Below, in pieces: positions 1-9,017 of a stretch of DNA of 64,000 bases. Each line of letters starts with the position of its first letter. Position 1 is the stretch's first letter. The DNA lies in the NCBI RefSeq assembly GCF_014174165.1, contig NZ_JABEQN010000001.1, forward strand, positions 310,001 to 374,000, written 5' to 3'. The notes beneath the pieces were generated by a model. The model did no database searches. It was not told where the DNA came from and worked only from the letters and a program-made list of their open reading frames with translations. Source of the DNA: Gluconacetobacter dulcium. Its GTDB lineage: Bacteria > Pseudomonadota > Alphaproteobacteria > Acetobacterales > Acetobacteraceae. Made by a program: the position numbers and the translations under genes.

Positions 1-15
1 ACGGCCACCCGGCCC

Positions 16-285
16 TCACGTATCCTGCCCGCCCCAGCGCCATCTCCATCCCCCTTCCGTCTTTGCCGCGCAGATCACCAGAAGCACGGCCAGAACGACG
101 AAATCGACGGGGATTTCGATAAAAACCATCCTGGTGGAATGAAAGATGAGAGAAAGCGCCGAAACGCCGGAAACAGCCGCGAGGCCCCCAAGCAGCACCA
201 CCCACCCCTGCCATGCGATCGGCAGGCCCGACCCGACCCCATAACGCTTCGCGGCAAACCACGGCTTTGACGGCGGGGCTGGCAT
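16..285 (-). CDS. Small two-helix membrane protein, unknown function
   Basis: An 89-residue protein that I do not recognise. Two hydrophobic stretches, about residues 26-47 and 57-73, would cross the inner membrane. A short basic N-terminus (KPWFAAKRYG) precedes them and a Trp/Arg/Gly-rich tail follows. A GAGGAG purine run lies about 10 nt upstream of the ATG. An overlapping frame opens closer to that run, but it encodes an Arg-rich product without family character, so I prefer this frame. Its 3' neighbour lies outside the window. No regulation is visible. Confidence 0.5.
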   Translation of the reverse strand: MPAPPSKPWFAAKRYGVGSGLPIAWQGWVVLLGGLAAVSGVSALSLIFHSTRMVFIEIPVDFVVLAVLLVICAAKTEGGWRWRWGGQDT

Positions 286-405
286 CCGGACATTCTCCTC
301 ATCTCGTCTCTGTCATGCAACGATCGAAGCACATATCCGCCGGTCATGACCAGCCTCGGGCAGCCGCATCAAAACGCCGCCGGACGCGCGGCCACCGTTT
401 ACAAC

Positions 406-1062
406 TCAGAGCCAGTGCAACGCGGCCAGATACGGCGCCGCGCCGCCGACACCCCGCACCGCCAGCATCCCGGCCAGCATCAGCATCACCGCCGCCACCA
501 GCCCGTCCAGCACGCGCCACGCGGCGGGCCGGGCAAAGACCGGGCGCAGCAGGCGCGCGCCGAATCCCAACCCGGTGAACCACAGCGCGCTGGCCGTCGC
601 CGCCCCCGCCACGAACAGCGGCCTGGCCGCGCCGGGCAGGCCGCCACCCACCGCCCCCATCAACAGCACGGTATCCAGATAGACATGCGGGTTCAGATAG
701 GTAAACGCCGCCGCCCGCCCCAGCGTACCGGCCAGACTATGCTGGCCTTCGCGCCCATCGGCCACCATGGCGACGGGCGCAAACGCGCGCCGCAGGGCAC
801 CCAGCCCGTACCACGCCAGAAACACAGCACCCCCCAACGACATGACCCAGATCAGCGCGGGCATCCGCTGCACGATCACGCCCATCCCCAGCACACCAGC
901 CGAGACCAGCACCATGTCGGACAGGGTACAGAACATCACCACCGGCATGACATGCCGGCGGAGCAGCCCCTGACGCAGGACGAACAGGTTCTGGGCGCCG
1001 ATGGCGACGATCAGGGCGGCCGCAAGGCCAAACCCGCTGGCAAAGCCGGAAGGAATCAACAT
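406..1062 (-). CDS. argO: LysE/ArgO-family basic amino acid exporter
   Basis: Inner-membrane exporter of the LysE/ArgO family, which removes excess arginine or lysine from the cytoplasm. The family signature IVAIGAQNLFVLRQG is near the N-terminus and about six hydrophobic helices follow, the usual topology. The frame stays open to an ATG at 1074, but the ATG at 1062 has a GGAAG ribosome-binding site at good spacing and gives the typical start just before the first helix, so I chose it. It diverges from an ArgP/LysG-type LysR gene, the classic regulator-exporter pairing. Substrate (arginine versus lysine) cannot be read from the sequence. Confidence 0.85.
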   Translation of the reverse strand: MLIPSGFASGFGLAAALIVAIGAQNLFVLRQGLLRRHVMPVVMFCTLSDMVLVSAGVLGMGVIVQRMPALIWVMSLGGAVFLAWYGLGALRRAFAPVAMVADGREGQHSLAGTLGRAAAFTYLNPHVYLDTVLLMGAVGGGLPGAARPLFVAGAATASALWFTGLGFGARLLRPVFARPAAWRVLDGLVAAVMLMLAGMLAVRGVGGAAPYLAALHWL

Positions 1063-1137
1063 GGCCGCTTCCATGCCGGGGCATCATCGCGTAATCCAGC
1101 TTAATTCCCTTCATCCGATTAAGCGAAACTAAATCCC
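1063..1137. promoter_or_regulatory. argO-argP divergent promoter region
   Basis: Only about 75 bp separate the two divergent starts, so both promoters and any ArgP-type binding site must lie here. The segment is richer in A/T (around GATTAAGCGAAACTAAAT, 1116-1135) than its surroundings. In LysG/ArgP systems the regulator binds such an intergenic site and activates the exporter when basic amino acids accumulate. I did not resolve a specific box. Confidence 0.4.
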
Positions 1138-2034
1138 ATGCTCGATTACGCCGCCCTCGCCGCCGTGGCCGCCGTCGCGCGCGAAGGCAGTTTCGAACGC
1201 GCGGCGACGGCGCTGGGCGTCACGGCCTCGGCGGTCTCGCAGCGCGTGCGCACGCTGGAAGACCGGCTGGGTGCCGTGCTGATCGTTCGTGGACAACCCT
1301 GCACCGCCACGGCGGTCGGTACCCGGCTGTGCGCCCATGTCGAACGGGTGCGCCTGCTGGAAGGCGAGATGGCCTCCGCCCTGCCGGGGCTGGCCAGCCA
1401 GATCGCCGAATCGGGGCCGCCGACGATCCGCGTCGCGGTCAATGCCGACAGCCTGGCCACCTGGTTCATTCCCGCCATCGCCGCCTTTGCCGGGCGCGGC
1501 GACCGGCTGGTCGATCTGGTCATAGCCGGCGAGGACCATACGGCCGAACGCCTGCGCTCGGGCGATGTCCTGGCCGCCGTGACCACCGACCACGCCCCCG
1601 TCCAGGGGTGCCGCACCGTGCCGCTGGGTGCCTTGCGCTATGCCGCAACGGCGTCACCCGCCTTCGTGGCGCAATGGTTCGCGGGCGGCGTCGATGCCCC
1701 ATCGCTGGCACGGGCACCGGTCCTGCGCTTCGACCGGCGGGACGATCTGCACGCCCGCTGGGCGCGCACCCTCTTCGGGCCGGAACCGGAAATGCCGACC
1801 CACTGGATTCCCTCCACCCACGGCTTCATAGACGCCGCGTTGGCGGGGATGGGCTGGTGCATGAACCCGATCCCGCTGGTCGCGTCACACCTGCGCACCG
1901 GTCGGCTGATCAGCCTGACACCGAATCACCATCTGGACGTACCGCTTTACTGGCAGCACGCCCGCATCGGCACCCGACTGCTGGACGCCCTGACGCGCGA
2001 CGTCGTCACGGCGGCAAAGAACGGCCTTCTCTGA
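1138..2034 (+). CDS. argP: LysR-family regulator, ArgP/LysG type
   Basis: A 298-residue LysR-type transcriptional regulator. The N-terminal winged helix-turn-helix (about residues 3-60, including GSFERAATALGVTASAVSQ) is followed by a periplasmic-binding-protein-like effector domain. The length matches the family. ArgP/LysG proteins sense lysine or arginine and activate an adjacent LysE/ArgO exporter gene. The exporter lies directly opposite with a 75-bp shared promoter region, which is the main reason for the specific call. Stand-alone transcription is likely, because the next gene downstream is on the other strand. Confidence 0.8.
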   Translation: MLDYAALAAVAAVAREGSFERAATALGVTASAVSQRVRTLEDRLGAVLIVRGQPCTATAVGTRLCAHVERVRLLEGEMASALPGLASQIAESGPPTIRVAVNADSLATWFIPAIAAFAGRGDRLVDLVIAGEDHTAERLRSGDVLAAVTTDHAPVQGCRTVPLGALRYAATASPAFVAQWFAGGVDAPSLARAPVLRFDRRDDLHARWARTLFGPEPEMPTHWIPSTHGFIDAALAGMGWCMNPIPLVASHLRTGRLISLTPNHHLDVPLYWQHARIGTRLLDALTRDVVTAAKNGLL

Positions 2035-2166
2035 ACTATTGTTTTTACGAACGTCCTCACCTGTCTGGCGGCACGCATTCAAACAGGGTCGGCGCCAGCA
2101 AGCGGGCTGAAACGCGCCACACCGGCGAAAGGGTCTACCGACGGTCCCGCCCGCGCGCCGCCCCTG

Positions 2167-3879
2167 TCAGGCGGCCGAACGCGATTCCCTGACCGGCGAA
2201 AGGGCCTTCAGAACCTGCGGTTTGTCGCGCGTCTCAAACCGGCTGATCAGCCGCATGAGTTCCTGCGATTCATGGCTCAGACTGCCGGCCGCAGCCGTCG
2301 CTTCCTCCACCATCGCCGCGTTCTGCTGGGTCACCTGATCCAGTTGCGTAACGGCTTCGTTGACCTGGGTCAGCCCCATCGCCTGCTCCTGGGTCGACTG
2401 CGCGATCTCCGAGACCAGCGCGTCGATCGCGGAAATCTTCGTCACCACGGCGTTCAGCGCAATTCCGGTCTGCTCGACCAGCTTCGCGCCCCGCGTCACC
2501 GCGCCGCCCGACCTGACGATCAGCGCCTTGATCTCGCTGGCCGCCTCCGCCGAACGCTGCGCCAGCGTCCGCACTTCCGACGCCACCACGGCAAAACCCC
2601 GGCCGGCCTCGCCGGCGCGCGCGGCCTCAACCCCGGCATTGAGCGCCAGCATGTTGGTCTGGAAGGCAATCTGGTCGATCATGCCGATGATCTGGCCGAT
2701 CTCCTGCGACGAGTTCTTGATTTCCCCCATCGCGACAATGGCCTCGCGCACCACCTCGCCGGACTTCGCGGCATCGGCCCGCACGTCCGAAGCCGAGGTC
2801 GAGGCCGCCCTGGCCCCTGCGGCACTGCGCGTCACCACACGGGTGATTTCCCCCAGGGTCGTCGCCGTCTGCTCCAGGTTGGCCGCCTGCATCTCGGTGC
2901 GCCGCGCCAGATCGTTCGAGGCCGAGGCGATCTCCTGCGCACCGTTGCCCACGCCGCCCGCCGAAGCCGAAATCGCCCCCATCGTGGCTTCCAGCGTCTC
3001 CATCGCGGCGTTGAAATCGCGGCGCAGCTTTTCGTAGGCAGGGTCGATCGGCTTCACCAGACGATGGCTGAGCGCATTGCTGGCCAACTTGTCCAGGCCA
3101 CCGGCAACCTCGTCCACCGCCTGGACACGGCTGGTCACATCGGTCGCGAACTTGACGACCTTGGCAACGCGCCCATGATGATCAAAAATCGGATTATACG
3201 AAGCCTGAAGCCAGACAACCTTGCCGTTCCTGCCAATCCGCTTGAACTCGGCCGCCACATACTCGCCGGCCTGCAATTTCCGCCACAAGGCCGCATAGTC
3301 CGGCGAACGGGCGAAATCCTCATCGACGAACATCCGATGATGCTGCCGCCGGATCTCGTCGAGCCTGTATCCCATGGAAGAGAGGAACGCATCGTTCGCG
3401 TTCAGAACCTCCCCGCCCGGCGTAAACTCGATCATCGCCTGAACGCGGGAAACCGCATCCATCTTGCCCTTGAAATCGGCCATCCGCATCGCCTCCTCGG
3501 TCGTGACCGCCGCGACTTTGACGACCTTGTAGGGCTTGCCGAGAATATTGCGCACAGGGTTGTAGGACGCCTGGATAAAGACCTCCGTCCCGCCCTTTCC
3601 AATACGCACATATTCACGGGCGTCGAATTCACCCTGGCGCAACTTGTCCCAGAACGCCTTGTATTCGGGGCTCCTGGCGTAAACGGGATCGACGAAAAGA
3701 CTGTGATGCCGCCCCCGGAGTTCGCCCAGCGGATAGCCCAGCGCCTTACGGAAATTCTCGTTCGCGGTCAGGATTCGGCCCGCAAGATCGAATTCGATAA
3801 TGGCCAGCGAACGATCAAGCGCGGCAAGCGTCGCTCGTGAATCCCCCAGCCGCCATTTCAGAAAGCCGAACATCCGCAT
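2167..3879 (-). CDS. Methyl-accepting chemotaxis protein, soluble, two PAS domains
   Basis: A 570-residue chemoreceptor. Two PAS domains in tandem (about residues 20-130 and 140-250) share the pattern HHxxFVDxxxARSPxY and the motif QASYNP, so they look like an internal duplication. A coiled signalling domain follows, with the hairpin tip [19 protein letters not shown], where Gly replaces the usual second Ala of [12 protein letters not shown]. No transmembrane helix is visible, so it should be cytoplasmic and sense an internal cue such as redox state or a PAS ligand. No C-terminal CheR-docking pentapeptide is seen. Start ATG could be 3879 or 3873. No che genes are adjacent. Confidence 0.88.
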   Translation of the reverse strand: MRMFGFLKWRLGDSRATLAALDRSLAIIEFDLAGRILTANENFRKALGYPLGELRGRHHSLFVDPVYARSPEYKAFWDKLRQGEFDAREYVRIGKGGTEVFIQASYNPVRNILGKPYKVVKVAAVTTEEAMRMADFKGKMDAVSRVQAMIEFTPGGEVLNANDAFLSSMGYRLDEIRRQHHRMFVDEDFARSPDYAALWRKLQAGEYVAAEFKRIGRNGKVVWLQASYNPIFDHHGRVAKVVKFATDVTSRVQAVDEVAGGLDKLASNALSHRLVKPIDPAYEKLRRDFNAAMETLEATMGAISASAGGVGNGAQEIASASNDLARRTEMQAANLEQTATTLGEITRVVTRSAAGARAASTSASDVRADAAKSGEVVREAIVAMGEIKNSSQEIGQIIGMIDQIAFQTNMLALNAGVEAARAGEAGRGFAVVASEVRTLAQRSAEAASEIKALIVRSGGAVTRGAKLVEQTGIALNAVVTKISAIDALVSEIAQSTQEQAMGLTQVNEAVTQLDQVTQQNAAMVEEATAAAGSLSHESQELMRLISRFETRDKPQVLKALSPVRESRSAA

Positions 3880-4172
3880 TCATTCCTCAGCTCCGCCGAC
3901 CACCGGCCCGGACACGCCCCTGCGGAAAAATCACGCATCGCGGCGCAGCGGGATGATCGGTATATTTCACAGCCGAAACAGAACACCGAACAAACGACTA
4001 GCCGCTCCGTCGTCTTCTACGCGCGCTCTTATTCGGTAACCACGATTCACGGTATCCACTATTAGTATCAATACTCGCAGCACCTCGCAAGACCGTGATC
4101 GGCTTATCCGCTCTCCAGGCGCGGGCACCCCGCCTTAATGGGGGCCTCTCCGGCCGTCACCGAACGAAATCA
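3880..4172. other. Intergenic region upstream of the chemoreceptor
   Basis: About 345 bp separate the chemoreceptor start from the nuoM stop. I see no gene here: the short open frames have no family features. The chemoreceptor promoter must lie in this stretch, whose 3950-4070 part is relatively AT-rich. A GGC-CCCC / GGGG-GCC inverted repeat lies near 4125-4147. I could not assign -35/-10 boxes with confidence. Confidence 0.5.
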
Positions 4173-4198
4173 GGGCGCGGCGCATATACGCCACGCCC
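4173..4198 (-). terminator. Probable terminator downstream of nuoM
   Basis: An inverted repeat with 10-bp arms (GGGCGCGGCG / CGCCACGCCC, one G-U pair) and a 6-nt loop sits about 26 bp past the nuoM stop. On the minus strand it is followed by a short T-containing stretch rather than a strong T run, so it is a moderate Rho-independent candidate. Confidence 0.5.
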
Positions 4199-4224
4199 TG
4201 TTGCCCTCCCGAATGCGGGACGGG

Positions 4225-5733
4225 TCAGCGGGAAGCGAGATGCACCGGCGCAAGGGCCGCCTGGGCGGCCGGCGCCGAAACGGCATTGACCACCGCCGGA
4301 TCGAACACCCGCAGGAAACTGGTGGGGTGGATGCCCATCCACAGCGTGACCAGCGCGCAGGGCACCAGAACCGCCAGTTCCGGCCCGGTCAGGTCGCGCA
4401 GCATCGCCACCACGCCACGCCCTGGCGCGCCGAACATCACCCGACGATACAGCACCAGCATATAGACCGCACCCAGGATCATGCTGCTGCCCGCCAGGAA
4501 GGCGACCCAGAACGAGACATGGATGGCACCGACCATCACCAGCCACTCACCGACGAAGGCGCCGGTCCCCGGCAGGCCGATATTGGCCATCACGAACAGC
4601 ATGCCCAGCGTCGCCAGCACCGGCATCTTGTGCGCAACGCCCGAGAAGGCGTCGATCGAGCGCGTCTCCGCCCGCCAGGACACGGCGGCCACGCAGAAGA
4701 ACAGCGCGGTAATGATCACGCCGTGCGACAGCATCTGGAAGATCGCGCCGTCGATACCCTCCGGCGTCAGGGTGAACAGCCCGACCGCGATCACCCCCAT
4801 ATGCGAGAACGAGGAATAGGCGATCAGCCGCTTCATGTCCGTCTGCGCCAGGGCGATGATGGCGGCATAGATCACGGCGATCACCCCCAGTGTCAGCACA
4901 TAGGGCGCGAACATCCGGGCGGCATCGGGGAACATCAGCACGCCGAAACGCAGCAGCCCATACGCGCCGGCCTTGGACAGCACGCCCGAAAGCATGGCCG
5001 TCGTCGGCGTGGGCGCCTCGGTATAGGCATCGGGCAGCCACGCATGCAGCGGGAACAGCGGCAGCTTGACCCCGAAGGCCAGGATAAAGCCCAGCAACAG
5101 CCAGCACTGCATGGCCGGGGCGAAATTCGCATGCATCAGCACGGGGATGTCGGTGGTGCCGGTCATGGTCCACATCGCCAGCAGCGCCAGCAGCATGAAC
5201 AGCGACCCGCCGAAGGTGAACAGGAAGAACTGCATCGAGGCCCAGACCCGCTTCGGCCCGCCCCATATGCCGATCATCAGACTGCCCGGAATCAGCGTCG
5301 CTTCATAGAACACGTAGAAAAGAACCAGATCCAGCGCCGAAAACAGGCCGACCAGCGTGGTTTCCAGCAGCAGAAGCGCCACCATGTAGTCCCGCACCCG
5401 CGTCGTCACCAGCTTCCACCCGCCGATCACCGCCAGCGGCGTCAGAAAGGTGGAGAGCAGCACGAACAGCAGGCTGATCCCATCGACCCCGGTATGGTAC
5501 GACACGCCGAACGACGCGGCCCAATCCGCCTGCTGCACGAACTGAAAGCCCGGCACCCGCGGGTCGAACTCGGCCCAGATCACCACCGACAGCGCAAAGA
5601 CCAGCAGGCTGGTCCACAACGCCACCCATCGCGATGCGGTCTCGATCGCCTCGGAGGTGCCGCGCATCAGGAAGATGGCAAGCGCGCCGCCCAGCGGCAG
5701 ATACGTGACCAGGGAGAGCAGGATGGGATGCAC
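4225..5733 (-). CDS. nuoM: NADH-quinone oxidoreductase chain M homologue, standing alone
   Basis: A 502-residue integral membrane protein of the antiporter-like NuoM/ND4 family, part of the proton-pumping arm of respiratory complex I. Residues important in the family are present: Glu in LVLFYVFYEATLIP, Lys in FGVKLPLFPLHAW, Lys in SGVLSKAGAYG and Glu in TGAFVGEWLV. The length is normal, so it looks functional. The start is a GTG (5731-5733). It is unusual that neither nuoL nor nuoN flanks it. The next genes are mutL upstream and a chemoreceptor downstream, and a hairpin closes the unit. It may be a displaced operon member or an extra paralogue. Confidence 0.88.
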   Translation of the reverse strand: MHPILLSLVTYLPLGGALAIFLMRGTSEAIETASRWVALWTSLLVFALSVVIWAEFDPRVPGFQFVQQADWAASFGVSYHTGVDGISLLFVLLSTFLTPLAVIGGWKLVTTRVRDYMVALLLLETTLVGLFSALDLVLFYVFYEATLIPGSLMIGIWGGPKRVWASMQFFLFTFGGSLFMLLALLAMWTMTGTTDIPVLMHANFAPAMQCWLLLGFILAFGVKLPLFPLHAWLPDAYTEAPTPTTAMLSGVLSKAGAYGLLRFGVLMFPDAARMFAPYVLTLGVIAVIYAAIIALAQTDMKRLIAYSSFSHMGVIAVGLFTLTPEGIDGAIFQMLSHGVIITALFFCVAAVSWRAETRSIDAFSGVAHKMPVLATLGMLFVMANIGLPGTGAFVGEWLVMVGAIHVSFWVAFLAGSSMILGAVYMLVLYRRVMFGAPGRGVVAMLRDLTGPELAVLVPCALVTLWMGIHPTSFLRVFDPAVVNAVSAPAAQAALAPVHLASR

Positions 5734-5913
5734 GTCGGTCTCATCGTCCGTGAAAGATGGGGAAGCCTATCCCTGTTCCGGCAACGAGACCACCCGTGCG
5801 CCGCATCACGTTCTCCCGAGCAGCACCGGTTTTCCGCATTTTGGGCAACCGGGGCCACACGCTGACGTTGAAGCAGCCCCGCATTTTTCATCACGCGCCG
5901 TCGATCGCACCGG

Positions 5914-7800
5914 TTATCGCCGGCCGAACAGGGTCTCCAGATCCGCGCGACTCAGCTTCACCCAGGTCGGCCGCCCGTGCGAGCAGGTGCCGGCGCGCGG
6001 GGTGCGTTCCATGTCGCGCAGCAGCGCATCCATCTCCTCCCGCGTCAGGCTGCGCCCGGCCCGCACGCTGCCATGGCACGCCATGCGGGCCAGGATGGCA
6101 TCCAGCCGCCCATCCAGCGCCTGCACCTCGTCGGCATCGGCCAGATCGTCTTCGGCCATTTCCTCGGCCATGTCGCGCAGCAGGCCGGCCGGATCGTCGG
6201 TCCCCAGCAGCGCAGGCAACGCCCGCACCAGAACAGCATCCCCCCCGAACGGCTCGATCTCCACCCCCAGGGCCGACAGCGTGCCGGCACGGGCCAGCAC
6301 CGCCTCCGCCCCGCCACGCGGCAGCGTCACCACTTCGGGCAACAGCAGGCGCTGGGCACGCAGCGTACCGTCCAGATACTGGGCTCGCAGCCGTTCATGC
6401 GTCAGGCGCTCATGCGCGGCATGCTGGTCCACCAGCACCAGCGCCCCGTCGCCCGACACCGCGATCACATAGGTGCCCATCACCTGCGCCACCGCGGCCC
6501 CCAGCGGATAATCCACCGGATCGGCCAGAACGGCCCGCTCCTCTTCCACCGGCCCCGAACCGCCCCCCGGTCCCGGAGGCGCAACCGGCACCATGGGGTC
6601 CAGGACGCGCGCGGCCGGCCGATCCCCCAGATCGAGTCGCCCGCCGGAAAACGCCGCCGGACCAGGCGCCGCAAAGACCGGCGCCGCCGGGCGCGCGGGT
6701 GCGGGTGCGGGGTCGGATGGCGGATACCAGATCCGCGCCGGCCCCGCCATGCGCGACTGCAACAGCCCCGGCCGCACCCCGGCCACGCCGGCACCGCCGC
6801 CCAGCGCCCGGCCCAACGCCCCGATCACCAGCCCGCGCACCGCCGCCGGATCGGCAAAACGCAGTTCGGTCTTGGCCGGGTGGACGTTCACATCCACCAT
6901 GTCCGGCGGAATGGTCAGCGACAGCGCCACCACCGCATGCCGCCCATGCTCGATCACATGCCGATAGCCGACGCGCACCGCCGTCCGCAGCACCGGATCG
7001 ACCACCGGCCGGCCATTGACCAGCAGAATCTGCCCCGCCGCCGTCGCCCGATGCACCGACGGGCCACAGGCGAACCCGCTCAGCACCAGGTCGCCTTTCA
7101 CCCCCTCGACCGGCAGCATGCCGTCCGCACCCTCGGTCTCCAGAATGGCGGCGACCCGCTCCGCCATGTCCTGGCACGGCAGGTCGAACACCACCCGCTC
7201 GTCCAGTTGCAGGCGAAAGGCCACATGCGGCACCGACAGCGCCAGCCGCCGCACGGTAATATCGGCATGCCCGGCCTCGACGCGGGGACTCTTGAGGAAT
7301 TTGCGCCGGGCGGGCGTGGCGAAGAACATGTCCTCCACCACCACGCGGGTTCCCGCCGTGCCGGCGCAGGGCGCGGGCGTACCCACCAGCCCGCCTTCCA
7401 CCGTCAGCCGCCACGCGCTGTCGGCCCCATGCGGGCGCGAGGTCACCGAAAGCCGCGCCGCCGCCCCGATCGACGGCAGCGCCTCGCCCCGAAACCCCAG
7501 GGTTTCGATCCGCACCAGCGTCTCGTCACGCAGTTTCGAGGTGCAATGCCGCTCGACCGCCAGCATCAGGTCGTCGGGCGTCATGCCGCACCCATCATCG
7601 ACCACCTCGATCCGGTCGATCCCACCCTGTTCCAGCAGGATCGAAATCCGCCGCGCCCCGGAATCGATCGCGTTCTCGACCAGTTCCTTCAACGCGGCGG
7701 CGGGGCGTTCGATGACTTCGCCCGCCGCGATGCGGTTGACCACCTGTTCCGACAAACGCCGGATCACCGGTCGGGCGGGCAGGCTCGACGAATCACTCAT
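5914..7800 (-). CDS. mutL: DNA mismatch repair protein MutL
   Basis: A 628-residue MutL. The N-terminal GHKL ATPase domain has the motifs ELVENAIDSGA (Mg-ATP-binding Asn/Glu), DDGCGM and GFRGEALPSI. A Pro/Ala-rich linker (about residues 330-430) leads to the C-terminal dimerisation domain. That domain carries DQHAAHERLTHE, matching the DQHA-x2-E-x4-E nicking-endonuclease motif, and CSHGRPT, close to the conserved CPHGRP motif. So this is the nicking type of MutL, expected in bacteria lacking MutH. It acts with MutS after mismatch recognition. It stands alone between nuoM and bamF. Confidence 0.95.
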   Translation of the reverse strand: MSDSSSLPARPVIRRLSEQVVNRIAAGEVIERPAAALKELVENAIDSGARRISILLEQGGIDRIEVVDDGCGMTPDDLMLAVERHCTSKLRDETLVRIETLGFRGEALPSIGAAARLSVTSRPHGADSAWRLTVEGGLVGTPAPCAGTAGTRVVVEDMFFATPARRKFLKSPRVEAGHADITVRRLALSVPHVAFRLQLDERVVFDLPCQDMAERVAAILETEGADGMLPVEGVKGDLVLSGFACGPSVHRATAAGQILLVNGRPVVDPVLRTAVRVGYRHVIEHGRHAVVALSLTIPPDMVDVNVHPAKTELRFADPAAVRGLVIGALGRALGGGAGVAGVRPGLLQSRMAGPARIWYPPSDPAPAPARPAAPVFAAPGPAAFSGGRLDLGDRPAARVLDPMVPVAPPGPGGGSGPVEEERAVLADPVDYPLGAAVAQVMGTYVIAVSGDGALVLVDQHAAHERLTHERLRAQYLDGTLRAQRLLLPEVVTLPRGGAEAVLARAGTLSALGVEIEPFGGDAVLVRALPALLGTDDPAGLLRDMAEEMAEDDLADADEVQALDGRLDAILARMACHGSVRAGRSLTREEMDALLRDMERTPRAGTCSHGRPTWVKLSRADLETLFGRR

Positions 7801-7865
7801 GCGCGCAGGCTAGACCATCCGCCCCACGGGGGCGAAATCCTTTTCGGTGGAGGGAAACCAGAGCC

Positions 7866-7897
7866 AAAATAAAAAAAGGACCAGCCAAGGCCGGTCC
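7866..7897 (-). terminator. Rho-independent terminator after bamF
   Basis: On the minus strand a GC-rich hairpin (GGACCGGCC / GGCTGGTCC, one G-U pair, very short loop) is followed directly by a run of seven T and further T-rich sequence. It lies about 45 bp downstream of the bamF stop and would end the ileS-lspA-bamF transcript. Confidence 0.8.
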
Positions 7898-7942
7898 CCT
7901 TCCTCCATGCCGGCCGGCAACCCGGCCCGGCCATCCCTGGTT

Positions 7943-8470
7943 CTACTTGCTCGGGGCCTTGCTCTTGACGGTCGGCGTGGCGCCCTGGGTCGGGCTGTTG
8001 CCCAGCGCCGAATTCTGGCGCAGACGGCGGTTCTCGGCCTCGCCGTCCACCTCGCCGCCGGCTCCCCCGCCGTTCCAGAACATCAACTGGTTGATAAAGC
8101 CCTGCCCGGCCGGACCAAGCTCACCCTTGTCCGAACTGTCCGAGGCCGCGTCGGCCTCGTTCACCAGCGCGGCCTGGCCGGCGCTCGGCGCGCCATCGGC
8201 GCCCTGAAGCGCGACGTTGGGCGACAGGGTCTCGAGCGCCTGCAATCTCGGGCTCTCGTCCTGCGGGCGCGATGAGTCGCTGTGCGGAACCGCCAGTTCC
8301 TGCGTCGGCGGCATCGACAGCGGGGCGCGCGTCGTCACCGTATATTCGTCCGGCGAATCGCGTTCCAGGCCGAAGGCCCGATTGAGGTCCGAGCCGGAGC
8401 AACCGGCAAGAAGGACTCCGCCCGACAGCAGAAGTGCGAACGGAACCAGACGAGGGAATAGGGGCGCCAT
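7943..8470 (-). CDS. BamF-like outer-membrane lipoprotein (DUF3035)
   Basis: A 175-residue lipoprotein. The start at 8470 gives a classic signal peptide ending in the lipobox LLAGC. The frame extends further upstream, but that part would overlap lspA and precede the signal peptide. After the lipid-anchored Cys, the segment RAFGLERDSPDEYTVTTRAP and the following PLSMPP are hallmarks of the alphaproteobacterial DUF3035/BamF family, an accessory lipoprotein associated with the beta-barrel assembly machine. The rest is low-complexity and probably flexible. It follows lspA, whose product would process its own signal peptide. A strong terminator lies downstream. Confidence 0.75.
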   Translation of the reverse strand: MAPLFPRLVPFALLLSGGVLLAGCSGSDLNRAFGLERDSPDEYTVTTRAPLSMPPTQELAVPHSDSSRPQDESPRLQALETLSPNVALQGADGAPSAGQAALVNEADAASDSSDKGELGPAGQGFINQLMFWNGGGAGGEVDGEAENRRLRQNSALGNSPTQGATPTVKSKAPSK

Positions 8471-8480
8471 GCTTCGCTTT

Positions 8481-9017
8481 CTACCGCTCCTGCCCGGTTC
8501 CGGCAAGGCCACGCCGCTCGGTCAGGCTGTCGAACAATAAAATGGCAACGCCGCAATCGATCGCGGCATCCGCCAGATTGAACACATAGAAACTGTATCC
8601 ATACGCATGCAGGTGCACGAAATCGACCACCGCGCCGTAATGCAGCCGGTCGATCACATTGCCGATCGCCCCGCCCATGACCGCGCCAAGCCCCGCGGCC
8701 ACCCACGGGCGGCTGGTCCGCGCCAGCCAGATCGTCAGCACCAGCACCACCGCCAGCGCCACGACCGTAAAGACGACCCGCCCCATCCCCGCCATGCCAC
8801 CCAGCATGCCGAACGTGATGGCATGGTTCCACACCATGGTCAGGCTGAAGAACGGCAGCACGGGAACCGAAACCCGGTTCGGCAGGTCCAACCCGTACAG
8901 AATCCAGTACTTGCTCCCCTGATCCAGCAGCAGCACAAGCAGGAACAGCGCCGCGCCGATAACCCGGCAGCGCAGGGCCGGCCGAAAAGCGCCGCCCCCC
9001 AGCACGGCCTCACTCAT
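8481..9017 (-). CDS. lspA: Lipoprotein signal peptidase II
   Basis: A 178-residue inner-membrane aspartyl peptidase that removes signal peptides from lipid-modified prolipoproteins. About four transmembrane helices are visible. The two catalytic aspartates sit in GNVIDRLHYGAVVDF and FNLADAAID, and the upstream NHAITFG box corresponds to the family's NxGxAFG motif. The ATG at 9017 overlaps the ileS stop (ATGA), so translation is probably coupled. The conserved order ileS-lspA-bamF supports the call. A longer open frame upstream lies inside ileS and is not needed. Confidence 0.93.
   Translation of the reverse strand: MSEAVLGGGAFRPALRCRVIGAALFLLVLLLDQGSKYWILYGLDLPNRVSVPVLPFFSLTMVWNHAITFGMLGGMAGMGRVVFTVVALAVVLVLTIWLARTSRPWVAAGLGAVMGGAIGNVIDRLHYGAVVDFVHLHAYGYSFYVFNLADAAIDCGVAILLFDSLTERRGLAGTGQER

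Noticed and set aside
5977-7872. A 631-codon open frame on the plus strand opposite mutL
   Set aside because: It is antisense to a clear MutL with all motifs. Its product is His/Arg/Pro-rich without domains, a usual by-product of high-GC coding DNA.
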